8,735 nt of DNA from Ignavibacteria bacterium (lineage in GTDB: Bacteria > Bacteroidota > Ignavibacteria > Ignavibacteriales > Melioribacteraceae): assembly GCA_027347805.1 (NCBI GenBank), contig DAIEQP010000190.1, positions 1 to 8,735 of the forward strand. Reading direction: 5' to 3'. Position numbers and translations under genes: made by a program. Shown in pieces: positions 1 through 7,511 of this stretch. The notes below the pieces were generated by a model. That model made no database searches. It was not told the origin of the DNA and saw nothing but the letters and a program-made list of their open reading frames with translations. How positions within the stretch are numbered: the stretch's first letter is position 1; each line of letters opens with the position of its first letter.

Positions 1-2
1 CA

Positions 3-212
3 GATGATGAAAAGATTGCAAAGATGATTTCTTCATATTGGAAAAATTTTATTGCGAATGGAGATCCTAACGGAGAGGGTTTGCCGAATTGGTCAACGTA
101 TAATGAATCTCCTGAAGAGACAATGGAGTTAGGAGATAAAATGGAAGCAAGACTTTTTACCGGGCGAGATAAATTTGAAGTACTGAAAAAATTGTGGCAA
201 AAAGAACATTAA
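3..212 (+). CDS. Type-B carboxylesterase (para-nitrobenzyl esterase-like), C-terminal end, 5' truncated by window
   Basis: The reading frame is open from the left edge to the TAA at 210-212 and gives about 69 residues. It starts DDEKIAKM in frame, so the ATG at 24 is internal and the true start lies upstream of the window. The piece matches the last helices of type-B carboxylesterases: a YWKNFIANGDPNGEGLPNW stretch corresponds to the family signature 'yW.nFa.tGdPN..glp.Wp.y', followed by the late 'M.LGDKMEA' strand and a charged tail. The family hydrolyses carboxylic esters through a Ser-Glu/Asp-His triad on an alpha/beta hydrolase fold; all three catalytic residues lie outside the window, so activity cannot be confirmed. 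Next to hemicellulose glycosidases it could remove acetyl or aromatic acyl groups, but that is inference from context. It is in the same orientation as GH31, 82 bp upstream. Confidence 0.82.
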   Translation, partial: DDEKIAKMISSYWKNFIANGDPNGEGLPNWSTYNESPEETMELGDKMEARLFTGRDKFEVLKKLWQKEH

Positions 213-220
213 ATATGTTA

Positions 221-258
221 TTCGAAGTAACTTCAATGAAGTATTCCTTCGAAAGGAA
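221..258. repeat. Nested inverted repeat / competing hairpins between the esterase and GH31 genes
   Basis: Seen directly: outer arms TTCGAAG (221-227) and CTTCGAA (247-253) are perfect reverse complements. Inside them ACTTC (230-234) and GAAGT (238-242) pair around an AAT loop. Overlapping the right outer arm, TTCCTT (244-249) and AAGGAA (253-258) form a 6-bp stem with a CGA loop that would exclude the outer stem. GAAGT and ACTTC at 224-234 also make an 11-bp DNA palindrome centred on A229. There is no T-run after it, so a classical terminator is unlikely. Operator, RNA processing site or 5'-leader structure for GH31 are all possible. Confidence 0.5.
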
Positions 259-283
259 AATGAATGCTTCTATCGAGTTAATC

Positions 284-289
284 AGAGGA
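284..289 (+). promoter_or_regulatory. Ribosome binding site of the GH31 gene
   Basis: AGAGGA lies 5 bases before the ATG at 295. It is a good match to the Shine-Dalgarno core and supports that start, which also gives a complete signal peptide. Confidence 0.7.
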
Positions 290-294
290 AAAAT

Positions 295-2718
295 ATGAAT
301 AAAATATTTCCAGCTCTTGTACTCTTCATCTGCATGATTTGTGGAAGTGCAGTCGCTCAATCGTTTAAAAGAACTGATTTGGGTATAAAAATAAAAATTA
401 ACTCAATAGAAACTGAAATACAGTTCTATTCTCCCTCCATTGTCCGTGTGATTAAAACTTTAGAAAACATACCATTAAAAAAAGAAAGTTTATCAGTAAT
501 AAAAACTCCAGTGAAAACTGAAATCAGTATAATTCAAACAAGAGATGAATTAACAATAAAAAGTGAAATTCTTCAGTTAAGCTTGAATTTGAAGAACGGT
601 AAAATATCTTATTCAACATCAAAAGATGAATCGCTGCTCTGTGAAAAAGAAGCTGGCTCATCATTCACTGATTTTAATGACGCAGGTGTTAAAACTTTCA
701 GTGTAGCTCAATCTTTTATCCTGGACAAAGATGAAGCAATTTATGGTTTGGGACAGCAGCAGCAGGGCAAAATGGTTCAACGAAATCTCAAGCTGAATAT
801 GATCCAGGGAAATACAGATGATTACATTCCATTCTTCCAATCTGAAAAAGGATACGGTTTATTCTGGGATAATTATTCGCCAACGATTTTTGAGGATAAC
901 TCTGAAAACACTTCTTTCAAATCTGATGTAGGCGAATGCATTGATTATTATTTCATATACGGCGGGAATGCTGACGGAGTAATTGCATGCATGCGAGATC
1001 TGACAGGACAAGTTCCAATGTTTCCATTATGGACATTCGGTTACTGGCAAAGTAAAGAACGTTATAAAAGTCAGGATGAATTAGTTGGTGTTGTAAAAAA
1101 ATACAGAGAGATTGGTGTCCCACTTGATGGTATTATTCAGGACTGGCAGTACTGGGGCAATAATTATCTCTGGAATGCAATGGAGTTTCTCAACGTAGAT
1201 TTTCCTGAACCAAAGAAAATGATAAATGATATTCACCAAATGAATGCTCATGTAATTATTTCAATCTGGAATTCATTTGGTCCGCAGACAAAACAGTACA
1301 GAGAATTAGACAAGATTGGTGCGCTAATGAATTTTAATACGTGGCCTCAATCCGGTTCAGAAAAATGGCCTCCAAATCGTGATTATCCATCAGGCGTACG
1401 AGTTTACGATCCATATAATCCAGCCGCAAGAGATATCTATTGGAAATATTTGAATAGAGGAATTTTCTCACTTGGAATTGACGGATGGTGGATGGACTCA
1501 TCAGAACCGGATCATCTCGATTTCAAATCTTCCGATCTTGATAACAAAACTTTTCTAGGATCATTTAGAAAAGTTAGAAACGCTTTTCCGTTAATGACTG
1601 TTGGTGGAGTATCATCAAATCAACGATCTGTTTCTTCAGATAAACGTGTTTTTATTTTAACTCGTTCTGCATTTGCAGGGCAGCAGCGTTATGGCGCAAA
1701 CACATGGTCCGGTGATGTTGTTGCATCCTGGGACGCATTAAGACAGCAAATTTCTGCAGGATTAAATTTTTCTCTGTGCGGAATTCCATACTGGAATAGT
1801 GATATCGGCGGATTCTTCTTATGGAATTTTAGAAAAGGTCTTGATGATCCAAACTATCGTGAACTATATGTCCGCTGGATTCAATTTGGTGCATTCTGTC
1901 CGATGATGCGTTCGCATGGAACGGATGCGCCGCGAGAAATTTATCAGTTTGGAAAAAGAGGAGATAGATTATTTGATGCGATTGAAAAAACGATAAACCT
2001 TCGCTACAATCTGCTTCCTTACATTTATTCTACTTCCTGGGATGTATCAAAAAATCAATCGAGCTTGATGCGTGCATTGGTGATGGATTTTGTTAAAGAC
2101 AAAAAAGCACTGAATATCAATAACGAATACATGTTTGGAAAATCAATTCTTGTTTGTCCTGTAACAAAAACTATGTATTCGAAAAATTTTATTAACGGTA
2201 AAGACACAATCAAAGTTGAAGATTTCAGCGTAATAAAAAGTGAAGAATTTTATTTGCCGAAAGGATCTGACTGGTTTGATTTCTGGACAGGAGAAAAGCA
2301 TCAGGGTGGACAGACTCTCAACAAGTCTGCATCAATTGATATCATTCCTTTGTTTGTTAAAGCCGGTTCAATAATTCCGGTTGGACCGAATGTGCAATAT
2401 GCAACAGAAAAAAAATGGAATAATCTTGAAATCAGAGTTTATGAAGGTGCTGATGGAAAGTTCGTTTTATATGAAGATGAAAATGACAACTACAATTATG
2501 AGAAAGGTGCATATTCAACTATTCTTTTTAGCTGGGATAATCATAAAAAAATATTAACCATTAGTAATAGAGAAGGTTCATTTAATGGAATGGTTACAGA
2601 ACGCAGTTTTAATATTGTAAAAGTGTCTGCTAATAAGGGAACTGGATTTAATGTTAGTCAAAATTATGATCAAGTTGTTTCCTATGATGGGAATAGAATA
2701 AGTATTGAATTACAATAA
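295..2718 (+). CDS. Secreted GH31 glycosidase, probable alpha-xylosidase
   Basis: An 807-residue retaining alpha-glycosidase of family GH31. The N-terminus has a Lys, a hydrophobic core and a likely cut after AVA (A21, before Q22), so it is probably periplasmic. By pattern, an N-terminal beta-sandwich covers about 25-235, the (beta/alpha)8 barrel about 240-570, a C-terminal beta-sandwich about 575-705 and a DUF5110-type sandwich about 711-780. The nucleophile is D401 in DGWWMDSSEPD (396-406); the acid/base is D474 in NTWSGD. The segments SKERYKSQDE and DGIIQDWQYWG, together with the WWMD..EPD form of the nucleophile motif, resemble the Bacteroidota/Cellvibrio alpha-xylosidase branch more than starch alpha-glucosidases; substrate is inferred. 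It would release alpha-xylose from xyloglucan or decorated xylan oligosaccharides. Some relatives carry a PA14 insert in the N-terminal part; this one lacks it. The usual GLGQHQ loop reads GLGQQQQG (residues 151-158). GH3 follows after 60 bp. Confidence 0.93.
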   Translation: MNKIFPALVLFICMICGSAVAQSFKRTDLGIKIKINSIETEIQFYSPSIVRVIKTLENIPLKKESLSVIKTPVKTEISIIQTRDELTIKSEILQLSLNLKNGKISYSTSKDESLLCEKEAGSSFTDFNDAGVKTFSVAQSFILDKDEAIYGLGQQQQGKMVQRNLKLNMIQGNTDDYIPFFQSEKGYGLFWDNYSPTIFEDNSENTSFKSDVGECIDYYFIYGGNADGVIACMRDLTGQVPMFPLWTFGYWQSKERYKSQDELVGVVKKYREIGVPLDGIIQDWQYWGNNYLWNAMEFLNVDFPEPKKMINDIHQMNAHVIISIWNSFGPQTKQYRELDKIGALMNFNTWPQSGSEKWPPNRDYPSGVRVYDPYNPAARDIYWKYLNRGIFSLGIDGWWMDSSEPDHLDFKSSDLDNKTFLGSFRKVRNAFPLMTVGGVSSNQRSVSSDKRVFILTRSAFAGQQRYGANTWSGDVVASWDALRQQISAGLNFSLCGIPYWNSDIGGFFLWNFRKGLDDPNYRELYVRWIQFGAFCPMMRSHGTDAPREIYQFGKRGDRLFDAIEKTINLRYNLLPYIYSTSWDVSKNQSSLMRALVMDFVKDKKALNINNEYMFGKSILVCPVTKTMYSKNFINGKDTIKVEDFSVIKSEEFYLPKGSDWFDFWTGEKHQGGQTLNKSASIDIIPLFVKAGSIIPVGPNVQYATEKKWNNLEIRVYEGADGKFVLYEDENDNYNYEKGAYSTILFSWDNHKKILTISNREGSFNGMVTERSFNIVKVSANKGTGFNVSQNYDQVVSYDGNRISIELQ

Positions 2719-2765
2719 CATAACCATGTTTACCCGGATCAGTTACTAAAAATTTGAAAACAAAT

Positions 2766-2770
2766 AAGAG
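2766..2770 (+). promoter_or_regulatory. Weak ribosome binding site of the GH3 gene
   Basis: AAGAG ends 8 bases before the ATG at 2779. In-frame ATGs also occur at 2785 and 2791. The spacing favours 2779, although starting at 2791 would give a more usual signal peptide n-region. Confidence 0.4.
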
Positions 2771-2778
2771 ATGTTGAA

Positions 2779-5397
2779 ATGAGAATGTTGATGATTTTAA
2801 TAACCAAGAAAAAATTATTCATTGTAACTGCGCTTTTGTTCTTTATGAATACATGGGCGCAACAACTTCCTTTCCAAAATCCAAATTTAAGTTCTGAAGA
2901 AAGAGCCAAAGATTTAATCTGCCGTTTGACCTTGGAAGAAAAGGCAACTTTAATGTGCGATCAATCGGATGCAATTCCGCGGCTTGGAATAAAAAAATTC
3001 AATTGGTGGAGCGAAGCGTTACACGGTTTGGCGAATAACAACGATGTTACAGTATTTCCGGAACCTATTGGTATGGCTGCATCCTTTGATGATGCACTCG
3101 TGTTTAAAATTTTCAATGCAACCTCCGATGAAACTCGTGCAAAGTATAATGAGTGGATTAAGAGTGGAAAAGAAAATAAACGTTTCCTTAGTCTTTCTGT
3201 TTGGACTCCAAACGTAAACATGTTTCGAGATCCGAGATGGGGACGCGGGCAGGAAACTTACGGAGAAGATCCATATTTAACTTCACGGATGGGAGTACAA
3301 GTTGTAAAAGGGCTGCAGGGACCCACCGATTCTAAGTATAGAAAACTTCTAGCTTGTGCTAAACATTATGCTGTTCATTCCGGCCCGGAATGGAGCCGGC
3401 ACGAACTTAATCTCAACAATATTGATCCGCGTGATTTATATGAAACATATCTGCCTGCTTTTAAATCTTTGGTTCAGGATGCTGATGTTCGCCAGGTTAT
3501 GTGTGCTTATCAAAGATTAGATGATGAGCCTTGCTGTGGAAATTCAAGATTACTTAAAAGAATTCTAAGAGACGAATGGGGATTTAAACATATAGTTGTT
3601 TCTGATTGTGGCGCAGTTACAGATTTTTTTACAAGCCATAAAGTATCATCAACTCCGGTTCATGCTGCATCAAAAGCAGTATTATCTGGAACCGATGTAG
3701 AATGTGTTTGGGAAAATTATCCATTCAAAACTTTGCCTGAAGCAGTTAAAAAAGGATTAATAAAAGAAGAAGATATTGATGCAAGTCTAATGCGCGTTTT
3801 AATTGGAAGATTTGATTTAGGTGAAATGGATGATGATTCAATAGTGCCTTGGGCGAAAATTCCGACGTCGGTTATTAATAATAGTGAACATAGAAAACTT
3901 GCTTTGGATATGGCGTTAGAATCAATGACTTTACTTCAAAATAAGAACAACATCCTCCCATTAAATAAAATGGAAAATAAAATTGCTGTGATTGGGCCAA
4001 ATGCGAATGATGCACCAATGCTTTGGGGAAATTACAATGGGAAACCGATAAGAACAATTACAATTCTCGACGGAATTAAATCAAAAGTATCTCCTGATAA
4101 AATATTGTACGACAAAGGTTGTGATCTTGTTGAAGACAAAGTAACACAAAGTTACTTTGATAAATGTTCAATCGATGGTAAAAAAGGTTTTAAAGCAACT
4201 TACTGGAATAATAAAAATTATGAAGGAGATATTGTTGCTTCAGTTCAAATAACTGATCCGATTAAACTAACAACCGCGGGTCAGCATGAATTTGCATCGG
4301 GCGTAAATCTGGAAAGATTTTCTGCTAAATATGAAGCAGAATTTGAAGCACCCCAGACAGAAGAAATAGTTTTTAAAGGGGGTGCTACCGGTCATTTTGA
4401 ATTGTTGGTGAATGGAAACTCTTTATCTAAATATGATAACTGGAGAACGCTTCCTGCAAGGCTTCCACTCAAAGTTGAAGCTGGTAAGAAATATAAAATC
4501 GAAATATTTTATGCACAGCTTAATGACTGGCAGGCAAATATTGAATTCAATTTTGGAAAAGAATTAGATGTTGATTATACCGAACTGATTAATAAACTAA
4601 AAGGAATTGATGTTGTTGTTTATGTGGGCGGTCTTTCTACACAATTAGAAGGTGAAGAAATGCCGGTATCATTTCCTGGTTTCAAAGGCGGAGATAGAAC
4701 AGATATAGAACTTCCATTAGTACAGCGCAATTGCTTAAAAGCTTTGAAAGCTGCAGGGAAGAAAATTGTTTATGTAAATTGCTCTGGTTCTGCAATTGCA
4801 TTTACTCCGGAAACAGAAAGCTGCGATGCAATTCTTCAAGCATGGTATGGAGGTGAGTCAGGTGGACAGGCTGTAGCGGACGTTTTATTCGGGGATTACA
4901 ATCCTTCCGGAAAACTACCGGTAACTTTCTACAAAAATTCCAAGCAGATTAAAGATTTTGAAGACTATTCAATGAAAGGGCGTACTTACCGTTTTATGAA
5001 TGATCCACTATTTCCATTTGGTTTTGGACTTATCTATACAACTTTTTCTATTGGTGATGCAAAGCTTAACAAAACAACAATTAATAAAAGTGAATCAGTT
5101 GAGCTGGCGATTCCAGTAACCAATGTTGGTAAACGCAATGGAACAGAAATCGTTCAGGTTTATGTACATAAAGTAAATGATGCTGATGGTCCAATCAAAA
5201 CTTTAAAGGGATTTCAAAGAGTTGAAGTAGGAACTGGTAAAACTAATAACGCGGTTATCAGTCTGCCAAGTAATTCATTTGAATTCTACAATAGAAAAAG
5301 TGGAAAAATGGAAGTTGCAGCTGGAGATTATGAACTGATGTATGGGAATAGTTCTAATTCCAATGATTTGAAGGTAGCTAAGATTACTGTTCAATAG
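2779..5397 (+). CDS. Secreted GH3 beta-xylosidase/beta-glucosidase with inserted PA14 domain
   Basis: An 872-residue retaining exo-beta-glycosidase. The signal peptide has a KKK n-region, a hydrophobic core and a likely cut after TWA before QQ. The N-terminal (beta/alpha)8 domain covers about 35-350 and contains WWSEALHG, the FRDPRWGRGQETYGEDP loop (149-165), K195-H196 and the nucleophile D276 in VVSDCGAV. The second alpha/beta domain starts near 375 and is interrupted at about 470-594 by a PA14 domain (FKATYWNNKNYEG to the WQANIEFNFG end). It resumes with VGGLSTQLEGEE (616-627), where E624 or E626 is the probable acid/base. A fibronectin-III-like domain fills about 755-870. WWSEALHG and LEGEE are typical of the plant/Bacteroidota beta-xylosidase branch, so removal of non-reducing-end xylose is favoured; beta-glucosidase activity cannot be excluded. 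PA14 inserts in GH3 enzymes can cap the active site and favour short substrates. GH67 follows after 34 bp, consistent with one transcript. Confidence 0.93.
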   Translation: MRMLMILITKKKLFIVTALLFFMNTWAQQLPFQNPNLSSEERAKDLICRLTLEEKATLMCDQSDAIPRLGIKKFNWWSEALHGLANNNDVTVFPEPIGMAASFDDALVFKIFNATSDETRAKYNEWIKSGKENKRFLSLSVWTPNVNMFRDPRWGRGQETYGEDPYLTSRMGVQVVKGLQGPTDSKYRKLLACAKHYAVHSGPEWSRHELNLNNIDPRDLYETYLPAFKSLVQDADVRQVMCAYQRLDDEPCCGNSRLLKRILRDEWGFKHIVVSDCGAVTDFFTSHKVSSTPVHAASKAVLSGTDVECVWENYPFKTLPEAVKKGLIKEEDIDASLMRVLIGRFDLGEMDDDSIVPWAKIPTSVINNSEHRKLALDMALESMTLLQNKNNILPLNKMENKIAVIGPNANDAPMLWGNYNGKPIRTITILDGIKSKVSPDKILYDKGCDLVEDKVTQSYFDKCSIDGKKGFKATYWNNKNYEGDIVASVQITDPIKLTTAGQHEFASGVNLERFSAKYEAEFEAPQTEEIVFKGGATGHFELLVNGNSLSKYDNWRTLPARLPLKVEAGKKYKIEIFYAQLNDWQANIEFNFGKELDVDYTELINKLKGIDVVVYVGGLSTQLEGEEMPVSFPGFKGGDRTDIELPLVQRNCLKALKAAGKKIVYVNCSGSAIAFTPETESCDAILQAWYGGESGGQAVADVLFGDYNPSGKLPVTFYKNSKQIKDFEDYSMKGRTYRFMNDPLFPFGFGLIYTTFSIGDAKLNKTTINKSESVELAIPVTNVGKRNGTEIVQVYVHKVNDADGPIKTLKGFQRVEVGTGKTNNAVISLPSNSFEFYNRKSGKMEVAAGDYELMYGNSSNSNDLKVAKITVQ

Positions 5398-5431
5398 TTT
5401 TCGTGATAGAAGAAAATAATTTCGGCATTAT

Positions 5432-7510
5432 ATGATGAATAAAAAAATATTACTAATGGTATTCAGTACAATCATTTTATTTCTTTTAGCAATAAATCTG
5501 AATGCGGAAGATGGACATAAGCTTTGGTTAAGAAATAAAAATATTGCGAATGTAAAAGTAAGTTGCTCAGTCACTTCTCCAATTCTAAGTATTGCCAAAC
5601 TGGAATTGGAAAACGGCTGGCAGGGAAAAGATGGTTCTTCGGTTCTTTTTTCAATAAAGAAAAACAAATTGATCAAAGGAGATGGCTACAAAATAGCATT
5701 GAATGAAATCCAGGCAAACACAGATCTTGGAATACTTTATGGAGTCTATGAAGTTCTTCGTCGCCAACAGACAGGACGGATCATAAAAGATGAAATTAGT
5801 AATCCATCATACGAACGAAGGATATTAAATCATTGGGATAATCCTGATGGAACAATAGAGCGTGGGTATGCGGGTTTATCAATTTTCTGGCATATGGATA
5901 AATCATTAGAAGTAACAGAGAATGATAAAAAACTATGGCAAGAATATGCTCTTGCAAATGCTTCCATTGGAATTAATGGATCCGTTCTTGATAATGTTAA
6001 TTCTTCTCCGCTGATGTTAACAAAAGAATATTTGCAAAGAGTAAAATCCATTGCAGAAGTTCTTCGCCAATATGGAATCAGAACTTACCTCTCTGTAAAA
6101 TTCTCTTCTCCATCTTTAATCGGAGGATTGAAAACATCTGATCCTTTGAACTCGGATGTGATAAAATGGTGGCAGGAAAAAGTAAAAGAAGTATATAGTT
6201 TTGTTCCTGACTTCGGCGGTTTTTTAATCAAAGCAAACAGTGAGGGACAACCCGGTCCTCAGGATTATAATCGCACACATGCAGATGGCGCCAACATGTT
6301 AGCAGATGCGCTAAAACCTTTTGGCGGAATTGTTATGTGGCGGGCCTTCGTATATAATCCAAATGATAAAGACAGAGCAAAACAAGCGTACAATGAATTC
6401 ATGCCTCTCGATGGTCAGTTCAGAGATAACGTTATCATTCAAGTAAAAAATGGCCCGGTTGATTTTCAACCTCGCGAACCATTTAGTCCTTTATTTGGAG
6501 CGATGCAGAAAACTTCTGTAATGCCGGAGTTGCAGATAACCCAAGAATATCTTGGTCATTCAACTCATCTTGTGTTCTTATCAACAATGTGGGAAGAATT
6601 TTTAAATAGCGATACTTTTCAAAAAGGTAAAGGAAGCACTGTTGCACGTTGCACTGATGGAAGTGTCTTCAATCAAAAATATACTGCCATTGCAGGTGTT
6701 GCCAACATAGGATTGGATACAAATTGGTGCGGTCATCATTTTGCGCAAAGTCACTGGTATGCATTTGGTCGTCTGGCCTGGAACAATAAACTTACAAGTG
6801 AAAAAATTGCCGATGAGTGGATAAAACTTACATTTGCTAAAGTTGCAACAGAAAAAAATAAAACTCCATACTCAGATAAAAATTGGCAAAAGAATTTTCT
6901 CGCCCCTGTAAAAAAAGTTATGCTTGAAAGCAGGGAAGCTGCTGTAAATTATATGATGCCACTGGGCTTGCATCATATTTTTGCCGGGAACCATCATTAT
7001 GGACCCGGACCCTGGTATGCACCAAAAGGTTTGCGAGCAGATTGGACGCCTCCCTATTATCATAAAGCAGATACTCTTGGAATTGGATTCGATCGCACAA
7101 GTAATGGAACTGATGCAGTTAGTCAATATCATGAACCACTTCATTCTCAATTTAACAATTTGAAGACCTGTCCTGAAATTTATCTCTTGTGGTTTCATCA
7201 TCTATCATGGAATTACAAAATGAAAAGTGGAAGAACTTTGTGGGATGAGATTTGTTATCGGTATGATTTAGGAGTTAAGCAAGTTCGTGAGATCAAAAAA
7301 ACTTGGGAGACTTTAAAACCATTTGTTGATGATGAGAGATTCATGCATATAGAAAATCGACTTATTGATCAATGCGCGAATGCACAAATGTGGAAAGATG
7401 GCTGTCTGCAGTATTTTCAACAGTTCAGTAAAAAACCAATTCCGGAAAACATTGAACAGCCATTATACCCACTGGAAGAATTAATGAAAAAAGATTTTAC
7501 AAGGAAATAA
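5432..7510 (+). CDS. Secreted GH67 alpha-glucuronidase
   Basis: A 692-residue inverting enzyme that releases (4-O-methyl)glucuronic acid from the non-reducing terminal xylose of xylo-oligosaccharides. The signal peptide (MMNKK, then a hydrophobic run, likely cut after LNA at residue 25) indicates export. A small N-terminal domain covers about 28-125, a (beta/alpha)8 barrel about 130-480 and a helical C-terminal domain the rest. NHWDNPDGTIERGYAG (from about 133) is diagnostic. The catalytic acid is E271 in KANSEGQPGP; D344 in GPVDFQPREP and E372 in TQEYLG are the water-activating pair; K267 and R304 are the likely carboxylate binders. These sit at a constant offset of 21 from K288, E292, R325, D365 and E393 of Cellvibrio GlcA67A as I recall that numbering, so the active site looks intact. 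ATGs at 5432 and 5435 are both possible starts; no strong Shine-Dalgarno is visible, the nearest AGAAGAA (5408-5414) being too far away. GH27 begins 1 bp after its stop. Confidence 0.97.
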   Translation: MMNKKILLMVFSTIILFLLAINLNAEDGHKLWLRNKNIANVKVSCSVTSPILSIAKLELENGWQGKDGSSVLFSIKKNKLIKGDGYKIALNEIQANTDLGILYGVYEVLRRQQTGRIIKDEISNPSYERRILNHWDNPDGTIERGYAGLSIFWHMDKSLEVTENDKKLWQEYALANASIGINGSVLDNVNSSPLMLTKEYLQRVKSIAEVLRQYGIRTYLSVKFSSPSLIGGLKTSDPLNSDVIKWWQEKVKEVYSFVPDFGGFLIKANSEGQPGPQDYNRTHADGANMLADALKPFGGIVMWRAFVYNPNDKDRAKQAYNEFMPLDGQFRDNVIIQVKNGPVDFQPREPFSPLFGAMQKTSVMPELQITQEYLGHSTHLVFLSTMWEEFLNSDTFQKGKGSTVARCTDGSVFNQKYTAIAGVANIGLDTNWCGHHFAQSHWYAFGRLAWNNKLTSEKIADEWIKLTFAKVATEKNKTPYSDKNWQKNFLAPVKKVMLESREAAVNYMMPLGLHHIFAGNHHYGPGPWYAPKGLRADWTPPYYHKADTLGIGFDRTSNGTDAVSQYHEPLHSQFNNLKTCPEIYLLWFHHLSWNYKMKSGRTLWDEICYRYDLGVKQVREIKKTWETLKPFVDDERFMHIENRLIDQCANAQMWKDGCLQYFQQFSKKPIPENIEQPLYPLEELMKKDFTRK
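7501..7506 (+). promoter_or_regulatory. Ribosome binding site of the GH27 gene inside the GH67 3' end
   Basis: AAGGAA lies within the last codons of GH67, 5 bases before the ATG at 7512. With only one base between the GH67 TAA (7508-7510) and this ATG, translation of the two genes is probably coupled. Confidence 0.65.
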
Positions 7511-7511
7511 A

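Noticed and set aside
221..258. Rho-independent terminator for the esterase
   Set aside because: The stems are short and mostly AT, and the right side is followed by AATGAATGC rather than a T-run; listed as a structured repeat instead.
157..360. Minus-strand frame across the esterase-GH31 gap
   Set aside because: It overlaps the start and signal peptide of the well-supported GH31 gene and the end of the esterase, resembles no family I know, and is best explained as an AT-rich chance frame.
2640..2718. Type IX secretion C-terminal sorting domain on GH31 (also checked at the GH3 and GH67 ends)
   Set aside because: The C-termini end directly after the DUF5110, fibronectin-like and helical domains, without the extra conserved beta-rich sorting domain.
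2719..2778. Possible Bacteroidota promoter (TAnnTTTG) in the GH31-GH3 gap
   Set aside because: The run TAAAAATTTG has four bases rather than two between TA and TTTG, and no TTG element sits at the expected distance upstream. No hairpin terminator is present either.
2771..2782. Three-codon frame ATG TTG AAA TGA overlapping the GH3 start
   Set aside because: It has no room for its own ribosome binding site and is too short to separate from chance.
6872..7201. 109-codon minus-strand frame, plus smaller overlapping frames at 6918-7100 (-) and 6981-7163 (+)
   Set aside because: All lie inside the GH67 C-terminal coding region in other frames; GH67 is intact here and the products have no recognisable pattern.
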